Source: Pseudomonas fluorescens (lineage in GTDB: Bacteria > Pseudomonadota > Gammaproteobacteria > Pseudomonadales > Pseudomonadaceae). Taken from it: a stretch of DNA of 64,000 bases. The notes under the pieces are model-generated. The model ran no database searches. It saw only the letters and a program-made list of their open reading frames with translations, and was not told the origin of the DNA. The position numbers were made by a program, and so were the translations under genes. Each line of letters starts with the position of its first letter. The first letter of the stretch is position 1. Shown here in pieces: positions 19,903 through 29,375 of the stretch. The stretch is taken from assembly GCF_902497745.1 (NCBI RefSeq), contig NZ_CABVHJ010000001.1:248001-312000 (forward strand), read 5' to 3'.

Positions 19903-21213
19903 ATGACTGCCCGCGCCTTCACCTCCGCGAGCCAACCCCACGTTGACTCTTATTACGCCGCCAGCAGCCTGCCGCAGCCCGATCATCCAGTGCTGCAAGG
20001 TGAAGTGCTGGCCGATGTCTGCGTGATTGGCGGTGGCTTTTCCGGGCTGAACACCGCGCTGGAACTGGCTGAACGCGGCCTCAGCGTGGTGTTGCTCGAG
20101 GCGCACAAGATCGGCTGGGGCGCCAGCGGCCGCAACGGCGGGCAGTTGATTCGCGGCGTCGGTCACGGTCTCGATCAATTCGCCAATGTCATCGGCAGCG
20201 ACGGCGTGCGCGAGATGAAACTCATGGGCCTGGAAGCGGTGGAAATCGTTCGCCAGCGCGTCGAGCGCTTTCAGATTGCCTGTGACCTGACCTGGGGCTA
20301 CTGCGACCTCGCCAACAAACCGTCCGACCTCGAAGGCTTTGCCGAAGACGCCGAAGAATTGCGTGGCCTTGGCTATCGCTACGAAACCCGCTTGCTGCAA
20401 GCCAACGAAATGCACACGGTGGTCGGCTCAAAGCGCTATGTCGGCGGTTTGATCGACATGGGTTCAGGACATCTGCATCCGCTGAATCTCGCGCTGGGTG
20501 AAGCGGCAGCGGCGCAGCAGTTGGGCGTCAAACTGTTTGAACATTCGTCGGTGACGCGTATCGATTACGGACCTGAAGTGAAGGTGCACACGGCGCAAGG
20601 CTCGGTAAGCGCGAAGACGCTGGTCCTCGGCTGCAATGCCTATCTCAATGATCTGAATCCACAACTCAGCGGCAAAGTCCTGCCAGCCGGCAGCTACATC
20701 ATCGCCACCGAGCGGTTGAGCGAAGCACAGGCACATAACCTGCTGCCGCAGAACATGGCGGTCTGCGACCAGCGTGTCGCGCTGGATTACTACCGGCTCT
20801 CGGCGGATCGCCGCCTGCTGTTCGGCGGTGCCTGCCATTACTCGGGACGCGATCCAAAAGACATTGGCGCCTACATGCAGCCGAAGATGCTCGAAGTATT
20901 CCCGCAACTCGCTGGCGTGAAAATCGACTATCAGTGGGGCGGCATGATCGGTATCGGGGCGAACCGGTTGCCGCAGATTGGCCGGCTCAATGACCAACAG
21001 AATGTGTATTACGCCCAGGCCTATTCAGGGCACGGCGTGAATGCCACGCACCTGGCGGGCAAGTTGCTCGCCGAAGCAATCAGCGGGCAGCACAGCGGTG
21101 GCTTTGACCTGTTCGCAAAGGTCCCGCACATCACCTTCCCGGGCGGCAAGCATTTACGTTCGCCGCTGTTGGCGTTGGGGATGTTGTGGCATCGGATGAA
21201 AGAGTTGGTCTGA
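19903..21213 (+). CDS. pauB: FAD-dependent gamma-glutamylputrescine oxidoreductase-like
   Basis: About 436 residues of a DAO-type flavoprotein: VCVIGGGFSGLNTALELAER forms the FAD-binding fold, followed by GWGASGRNGGQ, and the C-terminus has YYAQAYSGHGVNATHLAGK. The family (PuuB/PauB/OrdL) oxidises gamma-glutamylated polyamines to aldehydes. Nearby pauR- and pauC-like genes support that assignment. Substrate choice among the several PauB paralogues cannot be read from the sequence. Starts at 19894 and 19903 are both possible; the latter is better spaced from GGATGA. Confidence 0.85.
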   Translation: MTARAFTSASQPHVDSYYAASSLPQPDHPVLQGEVLADVCVIGGGFSGLNTALELAERGLSVVLLEAHKIGWGASGRNGGQLIRGVGHGLDQFANVIGSDGVREMKLMGLEAVEIVRQRVERFQIACDLTWGYCDLANKPSDLEGFAEDAEELRGLGYRYETRLLQANEMHTVVGSKRYVGGLIDMGSGHLHPLNLALGEAAAAQQLGVKLFEHSSVTRIDYGPEVKVHTAQGSVSAKTLVLGCNAYLNDLNPQLSGKVLPAGSYIIATERLSEAQAHNLLPQNMAVCDQRVALDYYRLSADRRLLFGGACHYSGRDPKDIGAYMQPKMLEVFPQLAGVKIDYQWGGMIGIGANRLPQIGRLNDQQNVYYAQAYSGHGVNATHLAGKLLAEAISGQHSGGFDLFAKVPHITFPGGKHLRSPLLALGMLWHRMKELV

Positions 21214-21238
21214 CAGCTTTTCAACGACCCTAAGAACG

Positions 21239-21335
21239 CCTTCGCGAGCAAGCTCGCTCCCACATTAATCTTCAATGGATACAAGTTTCCCATCCACCAT
21301 AGATCCCCTGTGGGAGCGAGCTTGCTAGCGAAAGG
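21239..21335. repeat. REP inverted pair (REPIN), one arm mutated
   Basis: Left arm CTTCGCGAGCAAGCTCGCTC is canonical. The inverted right arm reads GAGCGAGCTTGCTAGCGAAA, with one substitution (C to A) in the palindromic core. The pair lies between two convergent genes. Confidence 0.88.
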
Positions 21336-21357
21336 GCCCGCAAGAACAATACAGATC

Positions 21358-21603
21358 TCAGATCCGCCAGAACGGCTTCAACCCCTCCTCCTGCGCCTGC
21401 TCACGGGTCAGCCCGATGTCCTTGAGCTGGTCCGTCGTCAGCGCCAGCAAGGCCTTGCGCGTGTGCAGACGATGCCAGAACAGATCCCAGCGACTCAGGC
21501 CGGACGGTGCGTTACGCATGATCTCATTGCGTGCACGATCCTTCTGCCCTGCCGCCAGTTCCTGACTGTGTAACGTCAGCCGCACATCGCTCAAGCCGTT
21601 CAT
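21358..21603 (-). CDS. DUF1127-containing small protein
   Basis: An 81-residue protein whose C-terminal half is a DUF1127 motif (SRWDLFWHRLHTRKALLALT followed by QLKDIGLTREQAQEEG). The start at 21603 has AGGAG eight bases upstream. DUF1127 proteins are short and basic; in Agrobacterium some act in phosphate and C1 metabolism and RNA turnover. The gene is divergent from a MocR-type regulator with a clear inverted repeat between them, so it is a likely regulatory target. Confidence 0.85.
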   Translation of the reverse strand: MNGLSDVRLTLHSQELAAGQKDRARNEIMRNAPSGLSRWDLFWHRLHTRKALLALTTDQLKDIGLTREQAQEEGLKPFWRI

Positions 21604-21681
21604 TTTCAATGCTCCTGTTTACTTGGGTAGCCAGAGATTCCATGATGCGCGGGCGAGCAAAACCATTACAGATTCAAAGCG

Positions 21682-21702
21682 ACTGTATTAACTCCATACA
21701 GT
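21682..21702. promoter_or_regulatory. Inverted repeat, candidate MocR operator
   Basis: A perfect 7-bp inverted repeat, ACTGTAT and ATACAGT separated by TAACTCC, lies in the 178 bp between the DUF1127 gene and the divergent MocR gene. Its place and symmetry suit an autoregulated GntR/MocR operator. Confidence 0.5.
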
Positions 21703-21781
21703 TTTACCGCTTTGCCGACTGAATTGTCGTTTTTTGCCACATCTGTACTGGTATATCGAATAACCGCACCGAGGCAGAGCC

Positions 21782-23203
21782 ATGACCCTTTACGTAAACC
21801 TCGCCGAATTGCTCGGCACGCGCATCGAAAACGGTTTCTATCGACCCGGCGATCGGTTGCCGTCGGTGCGTGCCTTGAGCGTCGAACACGGGGTCAGCCT
21901 GAGCACGGTGCAACAGGCCTATCGCATGCTCGAGGACAGTGGCTTGGCCACTCCAAAACCCAAGTCCGGCTACTTCGTGCCGGTCGGTCGCGAGCTGCCG
22001 GAGTTGCCCGCCGTCGGTCGTCCGGCGCAACGGCCGGTGGAGATTTCGCAATGGGATCAAGTACTGGAGTTGATTCGCGCGGTGCCGCGCAAGGATGTCG
22101 TGCAACTGGGTCGCGGCATGCCCGACATCAGTTCGCCAACCATGAAACCGCTGCTGCGCGGTCTGGCGCGGATCAGCCGCCGCCAGGACATGCCCGGCCT
22201 GTATTACGACAACATTCACGGCACTCTCGAACTGCGCGAACAGATCGCTCGGCTGATGCTCGATTCCGGTTGCCAGTTGAGCGCCAGCGACCTGGTCGTC
22301 ACCACCGGGTGCCACGAAGCGCTGTCCACCAGCATCCATGCGATCTGCGAGCCGGGCGACATCGTCGCGGTCGATTCGCCGAGCTTCCACGGCGCCATGC
22401 AAACGCTCAAAGGCCTGGGCATGAAAGCCCTGGAAATTCCCACCGACCCGCTTACCGGCATCAGCCTCGAAGCGCTGGAACTCGCACTCGAACAATGGCC
22501 GATCAAGGTCATTCAGCTCACCCCGAATTGCAACAACCCGCTCGGCTACATCATGCCGGAGTCGCGCAAACGCGCCCTGCTCAACCTCGCGCAACGCTTT
22601 GATGTGGCGATCATCGAGGACGATGTGTATGGCGAACTGGCCTACACCTACCCGCGCCCACGCACGATCAAATCCTTCGACGAAGACGGCCGCGTATTGC
22701 TGTGCAGTTCGTTTTCCAAGACCCTGGCGCCAGGGCTGCGCATTGGTTGGGTCGCACCGGGACGATACCTCGAGCGCGTGCTGCACATGAAATACATCAG
22801 CACCGGATCGACCGCACCGCAGCCCCAGATCGCTATCGCCGAATTCCTCAAAGCCGGTCATTTCGAACCGCACTTGCGGCGCATGCGCACGCAATATCAG
22901 CGCAGCCGCGACCTGATGATCGATTGGGTGACCCGCTATTTCCCTGCAGGCACCCGCGCCAGTCGACCGCAAGGCAGCTTCATGTTGTGGGTCGAATTGC
23001 CGGAAGGTTTCGACACCTTGAAACTGAATCGTGAGTTGCACGACCAAGGCGTACAGATTGCCGTCGGCAGCATCTTTTCCGCCTCGGGCAAGTACCGCAA
23101 TTGCCTGCGAATGAACTACGCTGCCAAACCGACAGCGCAGATCGAAGAGGCGGTGCGCAAGGTCGGCGAGACGGCCGTCAGATTACTGGCCGCAGCCGAC
23201 TGA
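21782..23203 (+). CDS. MocR-family regulator (GntR helix-turn-helix plus aminotransferase domain)
   Basis: A 473-residue fusion. Residues ~1-70 are a GntR winged helix (ENGFYRPGDRLPSVRALSVE, STVQQAYRMLEDSG). Residues ~110-470 are a fold-type I PLP aminotransferase with TPNCNNPLGY and the PLP lysine in SSFSKTLAPGLRIGW. MocR regulators use PLP and an amine or amino acid as effector. The gene is divergent from a DUF1127 gene with an operator-like repeat between them. The effector is unknown. Confidence 0.92.
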   Translation: MTLYVNLAELLGTRIENGFYRPGDRLPSVRALSVEHGVSLSTVQQAYRMLEDSGLATPKPKSGYFVPVGRELPELPAVGRPAQRPVEISQWDQVLELIRAVPRKDVVQLGRGMPDISSPTMKPLLRGLARISRRQDMPGLYYDNIHGTLELREQIARLMLDSGCQLSASDLVVTTGCHEALSTSIHAICEPGDIVAVDSPSFHGAMQTLKGLGMKALEIPTDPLTGISLEALELALEQWPIKVIQLTPNCNNPLGYIMPESRKRALLNLAQRFDVAIIEDDVYGELAYTYPRPRTIKSFDEDGRVLLCSSFSKTLAPGLRIGWVAPGRYLERVLHMKYISTGSTAPQPQIAIAEFLKAGHFEPHLRRMRTQYQRSRDLMIDWVTRYFPAGTRASRPQGSFMLWVELPEGFDTLKLNRELHDQGVQIAVGSIFSASGKYRNCLRMNYAAKPTAQIEEAVRKVGETAVRLLAAAD

Positions 23204-23263
23204 CCTTTTTCCAGAGAACCGCGTCCATATGCCGACCCTAGCCGCCATTCGGAATGACCCTAC

Positions 23264-24832
23264 GTGAGCTTCAGACAGCCCCTACTCGCTTTGCTGTTAC
23301 TCGCCTCGTTCCTGAGCGGTTGTGCCAGTTTCGACGTTCCCCGCGAGCCGAGCCAGGCGCTGCCGGCCTCCGACTCCAGCTTTGGCCGTTCGATCCAGGC
23401 GCAAGCGGCGCCCTATCAAGGCCGCTCGGGTTTTCGCCTGCTGTCCAACAGCAGTGAGGCGTTCACCGCGCGCGCCGAACTGATCCGCAACGCCCAGACC
23501 AGCCTCGATCTGCAGTACTACATCGTCCACGACGGCATCAGCACGCGGATGCTGGTGGAGGAACTGCTCAAGGCTGCCGATCGTGGCGTGCGTGTGCGCA
23601 TTCTGCTCGACGACACCACCAGCGATGGTCTCGACCAGATCATCGCGACACTGGCGGCACATCCGCAGATTCAGATCCGCCTGTTCAACCCGCTGCATCT
23701 GGGCCGTAGCACCGGCGTCACGCGCGCGGCTGGCCGCTTGTTCAACCTGTCGCTGCAACACCGGCGCATGCACAACAAGCTGTGGCTGGCGGACAACAGC
23801 GTGGCCATCGTCGGCGGGCGCAATCTGGGCGACGAGTATTTCGACGCCGAACCGAACCTGAATTTCACCGACATCGACATGCTCAGCGTCGGGCCGGTGG
23901 CCGAGCAGCTCGGACACAGTTTCGACCAGTACTGGAACAGCGCCCTGAGCAAACCGATCGATGAATTCCTTACCAGCCAACCGACCGCCAAGGATCTGCA
24001 GAACACTCGCACCCGGCTGGAAGAATCGCTGGAAGAAACCCGTAAACAAAATCACGCGCTCTATCAGCAGCTCATGACGTTCAAGACCGCGCCGCGCATG
24101 GACATCTGGCGCAAAGAGCTGATCTGGGCATGGAATCAGGCGTTGTGGGATGCGCCGAGCAAAGTGTTGGCCAAAGGCGAACCGGATCCGCAATTGCTGC
24201 TGACCACGCAACTGGCACCCGAGCTCAGAGGCGTGAGCAAAGAGCTGATCATGATTTCAGCGTACTTCGTGCCCGGCCAACCGGGGCTGGTGTACTTGAC
24301 CGGTCGCGCCGATGCCGGCGTCTCGGTGAGCCTGCTGACCAACGCGCTGGAGGCCACCGATGTACCGGCGGTGCATGGCGGATATGCGCCGTATCGCAAA
24401 GCGTTGCTGGAGCATGGCGTGAAGTTGTATGAACTGCGCCGTCAGCCTGGGGATAACTACGGCAGCGGCCCGCATGTGTTTTACAGCAAGTCGTTTCGTG
24501 GTTCGGACTCAAGTCTGCACAGCAAAGCGATGATCTTCGACCGGCAGAAATCGTTTATCGGCTCGTTCAACTTTGATCCGCGTTCGGTGCTGTGGAACAC
24601 GGAAGTCGGGGTCTTGGTCGACAGCCCTGAGCTTGCCGAACATGTTCGCGAACTGGCCCTGCAAGGCATGGCGCCAGCGCTGAGTTATCAGGCGAAATTA
24701 CAGGATGGCCAGATTGTCTGGGTCACCGAAGACCACGGCCAGATGCATACCCTGACCAAAGAGCCGGGGAGTTGGTGGCGACGATTCAACGCGTGGTTCA
24801 GCACCACTGTCGGGCTTGAGCGAATGCTTTAA
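23264..24832 (+). CDS. Phospholipase D-family lipoprotein (cardiolipin synthase-like)
   Basis: A 522-residue protein with a lipoprotein signal (LLASFLSGCAS, lipid Cys at about residue 20) and two HKD motifs: HNKLWLADNSVAIVGG (~167) and HSKAMIFDRQKSFIGSFN (~420). The layout is that of ClsC/YmdC-like PLD proteins, which transfer phosphatidyl groups; hydrolysis is equally possible. The start is a GTG at 23264 with GGAAT about nine bases upstream. It follows the MocR gene by 60 bp on the same strand and may share its transcript. Confidence 0.88.
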   Translation: MSFRQPLLALLLLASFLSGCASFDVPREPSQALPASDSSFGRSIQAQAAPYQGRSGFRLLSNSSEAFTARAELIRNAQTSLDLQYYIVHDGISTRMLVEELLKAADRGVRVRILLDDTTSDGLDQIIATLAAHPQIQIRLFNPLHLGRSTGVTRAAGRLFNLSLQHRRMHNKLWLADNSVAIVGGRNLGDEYFDAEPNLNFTDIDMLSVGPVAEQLGHSFDQYWNSALSKPIDEFLTSQPTAKDLQNTRTRLEESLEETRKQNHALYQQLMTFKTAPRMDIWRKELIWAWNQALWDAPSKVLAKGEPDPQLLLTTQLAPELRGVSKELIMISAYFVPGQPGLVYLTGRADAGVSVSLLTNALEATDVPAVHGGYAPYRKALLEHGVKLYELRRQPGDNYGSGPHVFYSKSFRGSDSSLHSKAMIFDRQKSFIGSFNFDPRSVLWNTEVGVLVDSPELAEHVRELALQGMAPALSYQAKLQDGQIVWVTEDHGQMHTLTKEPGSWWRRFNAWFSTTVGLERML

Positions 24833-24838
24833 AGAGCA

Positions 24839-24915
24839 AAAGATCGCAGCTTTCGGCAGCTCCTGCAGAACGAATGCATTCCAACTGTAGGAGCTGCCGC
24901 AGGCTGCGATCTTTT
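24839..24915. repeat. Second-family REP inverted pair
   Basis: AAAGATCGCAGCTTTCGGCA and the inverted GCAGGCTGCGATCTTTT arms lie between the convergent PLD and MFS genes. Family as at 19325 and 33604. Confidence 0.85.
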
Positions 24916-24919
24916 GACT

Positions 24920-26062
24920 TCAAGCCGTCTGCGCTGTGCCAAACGCCCCTTGGCGCAAGAGCAGAATCACCAAGCCAAACGCCCCGATCGCCATCAGCAA
25001 CGGCAACGCATGCCCGCTGATCCACTGGCTGCCCGCCCCCGCCGCGAGCGGCCCGACCAGACAACCGACACCCCACAATTGCGCGATGTGCGCATTGGCG
25101 CGTACCAGCGCATCGTCGCGATAACGCTCGCCAATCAGAATCAGCGACAAAGTAAACAAGCCACCGGCACTCGCCCCGAACAGCACCCACAACGGCCAGA
25201 TGAGAAGCGTATCGAGCAACAGCGGAATCGCCAGACTCGACAGCATCAACACCACCGCGCAACCCGCGAACAACGTACGTCGCGACAGGTAATCGGCCAA
25301 CGCGCCAATCGGCAGTTGCAGCAACGCATCCCCCACCACCACGGTGCTGACCATCGCCAGCGCGGTTTCAGCGGTGAAACCCTGCTGCAGGCAATACACC
25401 GGCAGCAACGTCAGGATCATCGCCTCGAACGCGGCAAACAACGACACCGCCCAGGCAATTGCCGGCAGCTCGCGAGCGAAGCCCCAGAGGTCGCGGAACG
25501 TCACGCTGCTCGCTTCACTGCTTGGCGCACCGCTGCGACCGAGTAACAGCAACGGCGAAACCACCAGCAAACCGACACCGACCCAGAAACCGTAATCATG
25601 TTCAGTGCCCAAAGCACCCAGCAACAACGGGCCCGACAGTTGGCTCAACGCATAGCTGCTGCCATACAGCGCCACCAATCGCCCGCGCCAGTGCTCGACC
25701 ACCAGTTGATTGATCCAGCTCTCGCCGAGGATGAACACGATGGTCAGGATCACGCCGATCATCAGCCGAAGCACCAGCCAGATCGGATAGCTCGGCAACA
25801 GCGCCAGCAGACCAATCGACAATGCCCCAGCCCACAGGCACAAGCGCATCAGGTTCGCCGTGCCGAAGCGCGCCGCCAGATGACTGGAAATCTTCGCGCC
25901 CAACAACACGCCAATCGCCGGCATCGCTGCCATTACACCGATGGCGAAGGAACCGTAACCCCAGCCTTCCAGGCGCAACGACACCAACGGCATGCTGACC
26001 CCCAGGGCCAGACCGACACTCAAGACAGACGCCAACACGGCGAAATACGTCGCCCAACGCAT
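24920..26062 (-). CDS. Major facilitator superfamily transporter, YcaD-like
   Basis: A 380-residue protein with about twelve hydrophobic helices. The N-terminus (MRWATYFAVLASVLSVGLAL) and the cytoplasmic loop SSHLAARFGTANLMRLC fit a 12-helix MFS carrier of the YcaD type. AGGAG is found eight bases before the ATG at 26062. The substrate is unknown. It lies between pauB- and pauC-like genes, so an amine or related metabolite is possible, but that is only context. Confidence 0.85.
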   Translation of the reverse strand: MRWATYFAVLASVLSVGLALGVSMPLVSLRLEGWGYGSFAIGVMAAMPAIGVLLGAKISSHLAARFGTANLMRLCLWAGALSIGLLALLPSYPIWLVLRLMIGVILTIVFILGESWINQLVVEHWRGRLVALYGSSYALSQLSGPLLLGALGTEHDYGFWVGVGLLVVSPLLLLGRSGAPSSEASSVTFRDLWGFARELPAIAWAVSLFAAFEAMILTLLPVYCLQQGFTAETALAMVSTVVVGDALLQLPIGALADYLSRRTLFAGCAVVLMLSSLAIPLLLDTLLIWPLWVLFGASAGGLFTLSLILIGERYRDDALVRANAHIAQLWGVGCLVGPLAAGAGSQWISGHALPLLMAIGAFGLVILLLRQGAFGTAQTA

Positions 26063-26107
26063 GTTCCACGCTCCTGTGGATAATTATTATGTGCACCACA
26101 AAACCAC

Positions 26108-26199
26108 TGTGGGAGCGAGCTTGCTCGCGAAAGCGGTTTCACATTCAGCACATGGGCTGACTGATACACCGCCTTCGCGAGCAAGCTCGCTCCCACAGG
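26108..26199. repeat. REP inverted pair (REPIN)
   Basis: TGTGGGAGCGAGCTTGCTCG and the inverted CTTCGCGAGCAAGCTCGCTC bracket about 40 bp between the MFS and aldehyde dehydrogenase genes. Confidence 0.9.
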
Positions 26200-26250
26200 G
26201 GATCTCTGTCTGGTTCGGGAGCCTGATTGAATCAGGCTCCCCTCAGCGGC

Positions 26251-27744
26251 TTACAGCTTGATCCACGTCGCCTTCAGTTCGGTGTACTTGTCGAACGCGT
26301 GCAGCGACTTGTCGCGGCCGTTGCCCGATTGCTTGAAGCCGCCAAACGGCGCAGTCATGTCACCCCCGTCGTACTGGTTGACCCAGACGCTGCCGGCACG
26401 CAGTGCCTTGGCGGTCAGGTGGGCCTTGGAGATATCTTGCGTCCATACCGCAGCCGCCAGGCCATACGGCGTGTCGTTGGCAATCTGAATCGCTTCTTCA
26501 GCGGTATCGAAAGCGATCACCGACAGCACTGGGCCGAAGATCTCTTCCTGAGCGATCTTCATCGCGTTGCTCACGCCGTCGAAAATCGTTGGTTCAACAT
26601 AAGTGCCGCCGGTTTCCTGAAGAATGCGCTTACCGCCAGCGACCAGCTTGGCGCCATCGCTGTGGCCGGATTCGATGTACGACAGCACAGTATTCATCTG
26701 CTGAGTGTCGACCAGCGCACCGACGTTGGTCGCCGGATCCAGCGGATTGCCCGGCTTCCAGGTTTTCAGCGCCTCGATCACCATCGGCAAGAACTTGTCT
26801 TTGATGGAACGCTCGACCAGCAGACGCGAACCAGCGGTGCAGACTTCGCCCTGGTTGAAGGCGATGGCGCTGGCAGCGGATTCAGCGGCGGCTTGCAGAT
26901 CCGGGGCATCGGCAAAGACGATGTTCGGACTCTTGCCGCCGGCTTCCAGCCAGACACGCTTCATGTTCGATTCGCCGGAGTAGATCATCAGTTGCTTGGC
27001 GATCTTGGTCGAACCGGTGAACACCAGTGTGTCGACATCGTTGTGCAGGGCCAGCGCCTTGCCAACGGTATGACCATAACCCGGCAGCACGTTGAGCACG
27101 CCTTTCGGAATACCGGCCTCAACGGCCAGCGCCGCGATGCGGATGGCGGTCAGCGGGGATTTTTCCGACGGCTTGAGAATCACCGAGTTACCGGTCGACA
27201 GTGCCGGGCCGAGTTTCCAGCAGGCCATCATCAACGGGAAGTTCCACGGCACAATGGCACCGACCACGCCCACCGGCTCGCGGGTCACCAGACCCAGTTG
27301 ATCGTGCGGCGTGGCCGCGACTTCGTCGTAAATCTTGTCGATCGCTTCACCGCTCCAGCTCAGCGCTTGCGCCGCGCCCGGAACGTCGATGTACAGCGAA
27401 TCACTGATCGGCTTGCCCATGTCGAGGGTTTCGAGCAGGGCCAGTTCTTCGGCGTGCTGCTTCAGCAGGCCGGCAAAACGGATCATGGTGGCTTTGCGTT
27501 TGGTCGGCGCCAGGCGCGACCAGACGCCGGAATTGAACGTGGCGCGGGCGTTTTCCACGGCGCGCTGAGCATCGGCGGCGTCACAGCTGGCGATCTTGCC
27601 GAGCAGACGGCCGTCGACCGGGCTGATGCACTCGAAGGTCTCGCCGGAGACGGCGTCGGTGTATTCGCCATTGAGATAAGCGCGGCCTTCGATTTTCAGG
27701 TCGCGGGCGCGTTGTTCCCAGTCGGCACGAGTCAGGGTGGTCAT
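26251..27744 (-). CDS. pauC: Aldehyde dehydrogenase, gamma-glutamyl-aminobutyraldehyde type
   Basis: A 497-residue NAD(P)-dependent aldehyde dehydrogenase: IVPWNFPLMMACWKLGPAL, FTGSTKIAK (cofactor binding), LEAGGKSPNIV with the catalytic Glu, and NQGEVCTAGSRLLV with the catalytic Cys. It matches the PuuC/PauC (KauB) group, which oxidises gamma-glutamylated aminoaldehydes in polyamine catabolism. The start at 27744 has GGAGG nine bases upstream; a 35-codon longer frame is rejected. It is divergent from a small cupin gene. Confidence 0.9.
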   Translation of the reverse strand: MTTLTRADWEQRARDLKIEGRAYLNGEYTDAVSGETFECISPVDGRLLGKIASCDAADAQRAVENARATFNSGVWSRLAPTKRKATMIRFAGLLKQHAEELALLETLDMGKPISDSLYIDVPGAAQALSWSGEAIDKIYDEVAATPHDQLGLVTREPVGVVGAIVPWNFPLMMACWKLGPALSTGNSVILKPSEKSPLTAIRIAALAVEAGIPKGVLNVLPGYGHTVGKALALHNDVDTLVFTGSTKIAKQLMIYSGESNMKRVWLEAGGKSPNIVFADAPDLQAAAESAASAIAFNQGEVCTAGSRLLVERSIKDKFLPMVIEALKTWKPGNPLDPATNVGALVDTQQMNTVLSYIESGHSDGAKLVAGGKRILQETGGTYVEPTIFDGVSNAMKIAQEEIFGPVLSVIAFDTAEEAIQIANDTPYGLAAAVWTQDISKAHLTAKALRAGSVWVNQYDGGDMTAPFGGFKQSGNGRDKSLHAFDKYTELKATWIKL

Positions 27745-27983
27745 TTCGAGTGTCCTCCGCTTGTTGAATACGAGCGCCGCGCGATCTTCGCCAGCGTCCT
27801 CAAGAATTCTGCCCGGCCAGCCGGTTTTTCGGCCAGAGGCACCCGCCACCCTAAACCAGCGGCCGGGGTTGTTTCAATATATTTGACATAAGGTGGCCAT
27901 ACGGCCTTGCGGTGTTGATTTTAATCAACATAGACTTTGGCCCTTTCCAGCCAATCGCGCCGTATTCACGGGGGATAACAACA

Positions 27984-28346
27984 ATGAACATCCAGAACGT
28001 CGTCGACATCAGCCTCACCAGCAGCGAAGCCGAACGCTATCGCCCGGATCCGGCGAAAGTGCTCAAGGGTGATCCTGAGCAAGCGGTGTTCCATCAGTAC
28101 GACAGCCCTTGCGGGCAGATGGGCGTCGGCGTGTGGGAAGGTGCGGTGGGACAGTGGACGGTGAATTACACCGAGCATGAATATTGCGAGATTTTGCAGG
28201 GCGTTTCGGTGCTGCGTGACAGCGATGGCAATGCCAAGACCTTGCGTGTGGGCGACCGGTTCGTGATTCCGGCGGGGTTTCGTGGCACTTGGGAAGTGCT
28301 GGAGGCTTGCCGCAAGATTTATGTGATCTTTGAACAGAAGGCTTGA
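27984..28346 (+). CDS. Small cupin-domain protein
   Basis: A 120-residue single cupin (VNYTEHEYCEILQGVSVLRD, then LRVGDRFVIPAGFRGTWEV), of the EutQ/DUF861-like group often found beside amine-catabolic aldehyde dehydrogenases. The ATG at 27984 has GGGGGA eight bases upstream. It is divergent from the pauC-like gene with 239 bp between them. Its enzymatic or binding role is unknown. Confidence 0.85.
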   Translation: MNIQNVVDISLTSSEAERYRPDPAKVLKGDPEQAVFHQYDSPCGQMGVGVWEGAVGQWTVNYTEHEYCEILQGVSVLRDSDGNAKTLRVGDRFVIPAGFRGTWEVLEACRKIYVIFEQKA

Positions 28347-28369
28347 GTTTTTCGCTGATTTTACCGGCC

Positions 28370-28440
28370 TCTTCGCGAGCAGGCTCGCTCCCACATTCCT
28401 ACCGCATTCCATTGTGGGAGCGAGCTTGCTCGCGAAGGCG
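28370..28440. repeat. REP inverted pair (REPIN), short spacing
   Basis: CTCTTCGCGAGCAGGCTCGC and the inverted GAGCGAGCTTGCTCGCGAAG arms are only about 20 bp apart between the cupin gene and rpmG. Confidence 0.9.
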
Positions 28441-28471
28441 TCAGGACAGGCGACACAAAAACCGAGGCAAC

Positions 28472-28506
28472 AAAAAAGGCCCGTATCGTGAGATACGGGC
28501 CTTTTT
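28472..28506 (-). terminator. Bidirectional terminator after rpmG and the cupin gene
   Basis: A perfect stem GGCCCGTATC/GATACGGGCC with loop GTGA is flanked by A6 on one side and T5 on the other, so it can end transcripts from both directions. Confidence 0.9.
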
Positions 28507-28526
28507 CGTAAGTCGGGAAAAATCAA

Positions 28527-28682
28527 TTACTTGATTTTGCCTTCCTTGTAGATCACGTGCTTGCGAACAACCGGATCATATTTCTTGATCTCGATTTTGT
28601 CCGGGGTAGTACGCTTGTTCTTGTCGGTAGTGTAGAAGTGACCAGTACCGGCGCTCGAGATCAAACGAATCAATTCACGCAT
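28527..28682 (-). CDS. rpmG: 50S ribosomal protein L33
   Basis: A 51-residue protein translated from the minus strand, beginning [20 protein letters not shown] and ending [11 protein letters not shown], which is the L33 family. It lacks the four-cysteine zinc ribbon, so it is the zinc-free (C-minus) form. AAGGGAG precedes the ATG. It follows rpmB by 11 bp in the rpmB-rpmG operon and is followed by a strong terminator. Confidence 0.97.
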   Translation of the reverse strand: MRELIRLISSAGTGHFYTTDKNKRTTPDKIEIKKYDPVVRKHVIYKEGKIK

Positions 28683-28693
28683 GATTAGCTCCC

Positions 28694-28927
28694 TTAAATC
28701 TTGCCATCGCGGCGAAGTTCGGCGAGCACGACAGTGATGCCACGCTTGTCGATGATACGCATGCCTTTGGCAGATACGCGCAGACGCACAAAACGTTTCT
28801 CTTCTTCAACCCAGAAGCGGTGATGCTGCAGGTTCGGCAGGAAACGACGACGGGTTTTGTTGTTTGCGTGGGAAATGTTATTCCCAGTCACCGGACCCTT
28901 ACCGGTAACTTGACATACTCTCGACAT
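28694..28927 (-). CDS. rpmB: 50S ribosomal protein L28
   Basis: A 77-residue protein beginning [20 protein letters not shown] with the basic core [18 protein letters not shown], the L28 family of the large ribosomal subunit. GAGGG sits upstream of the start. It is the first gene of rpmB-rpmG and has a good sigma-70 promoter about 150 bp upstream. Confidence 0.97.
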   Translation of the reverse strand: MSRVCQVTGKGPVTGNNISHANNKTRRRFLPNLQHHRFWVEEEKRFVRLRVSAKGMRIIDKRGITVVLAELRRDGKI

Positions 28928-29375
28928 GCCTCAGCCCTCTAAAACCACATGCCCAACCCGGCATGGGTTGGCCGCTTAATCTCTCAGTCATTTGGCGCCA
29001 GGCGCCGCGTTTCTTTAGAGGTCTTACCGGCTACACCTACAGTGAAGGAACCGGGCCCCTAGAAAAGAGCGCTGCTTTATACCAGAAAGACTTCGGAGCA
29101 ACAACAATCGGTGTGCAATCAATCCACAAAAAGGCGCTTTTTCAGCCCGCGAACGCCTTGGATAAAGGCTGACATCGATTTTTACCACTCGTCGCAGAAA
29201 ATCGCCCGCGCAGGCGTTTCCGACTTTTAACGTGACGCCGTGGTCTGAAAAACTGCCATCACTGTGCCCCGAAAATGCAAAAAGGGGATAGTCATTTGTA
29301 ATCCAGCCCTCTAGGGTAGGCCTTTTCCAGACTGCACTTGCAGATGGGCCTTCGATCTGTAAAAGGAAACCGACC
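28928..29375. other. 448-bp intergenic region between rpmB and the binding-protein gene
   Basis: Holds the rpmB promoter near 29090 and, at about 29332, a short CTGCA/TGCAG palindrome upstream of the binding-protein gene. No open frame in it resembles a gene. Confidence 0.6.
29076..29104 (-). promoter_or_regulatory. Sigma-70 promoter of rpmB-rpmG
   Basis: On the minus strand TTGTTG and TATAAA are exactly 17 bp apart, a strong match to a housekeeping promoter. It gives a leader of about 140 bases before rpmB. Confidence 0.7.
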
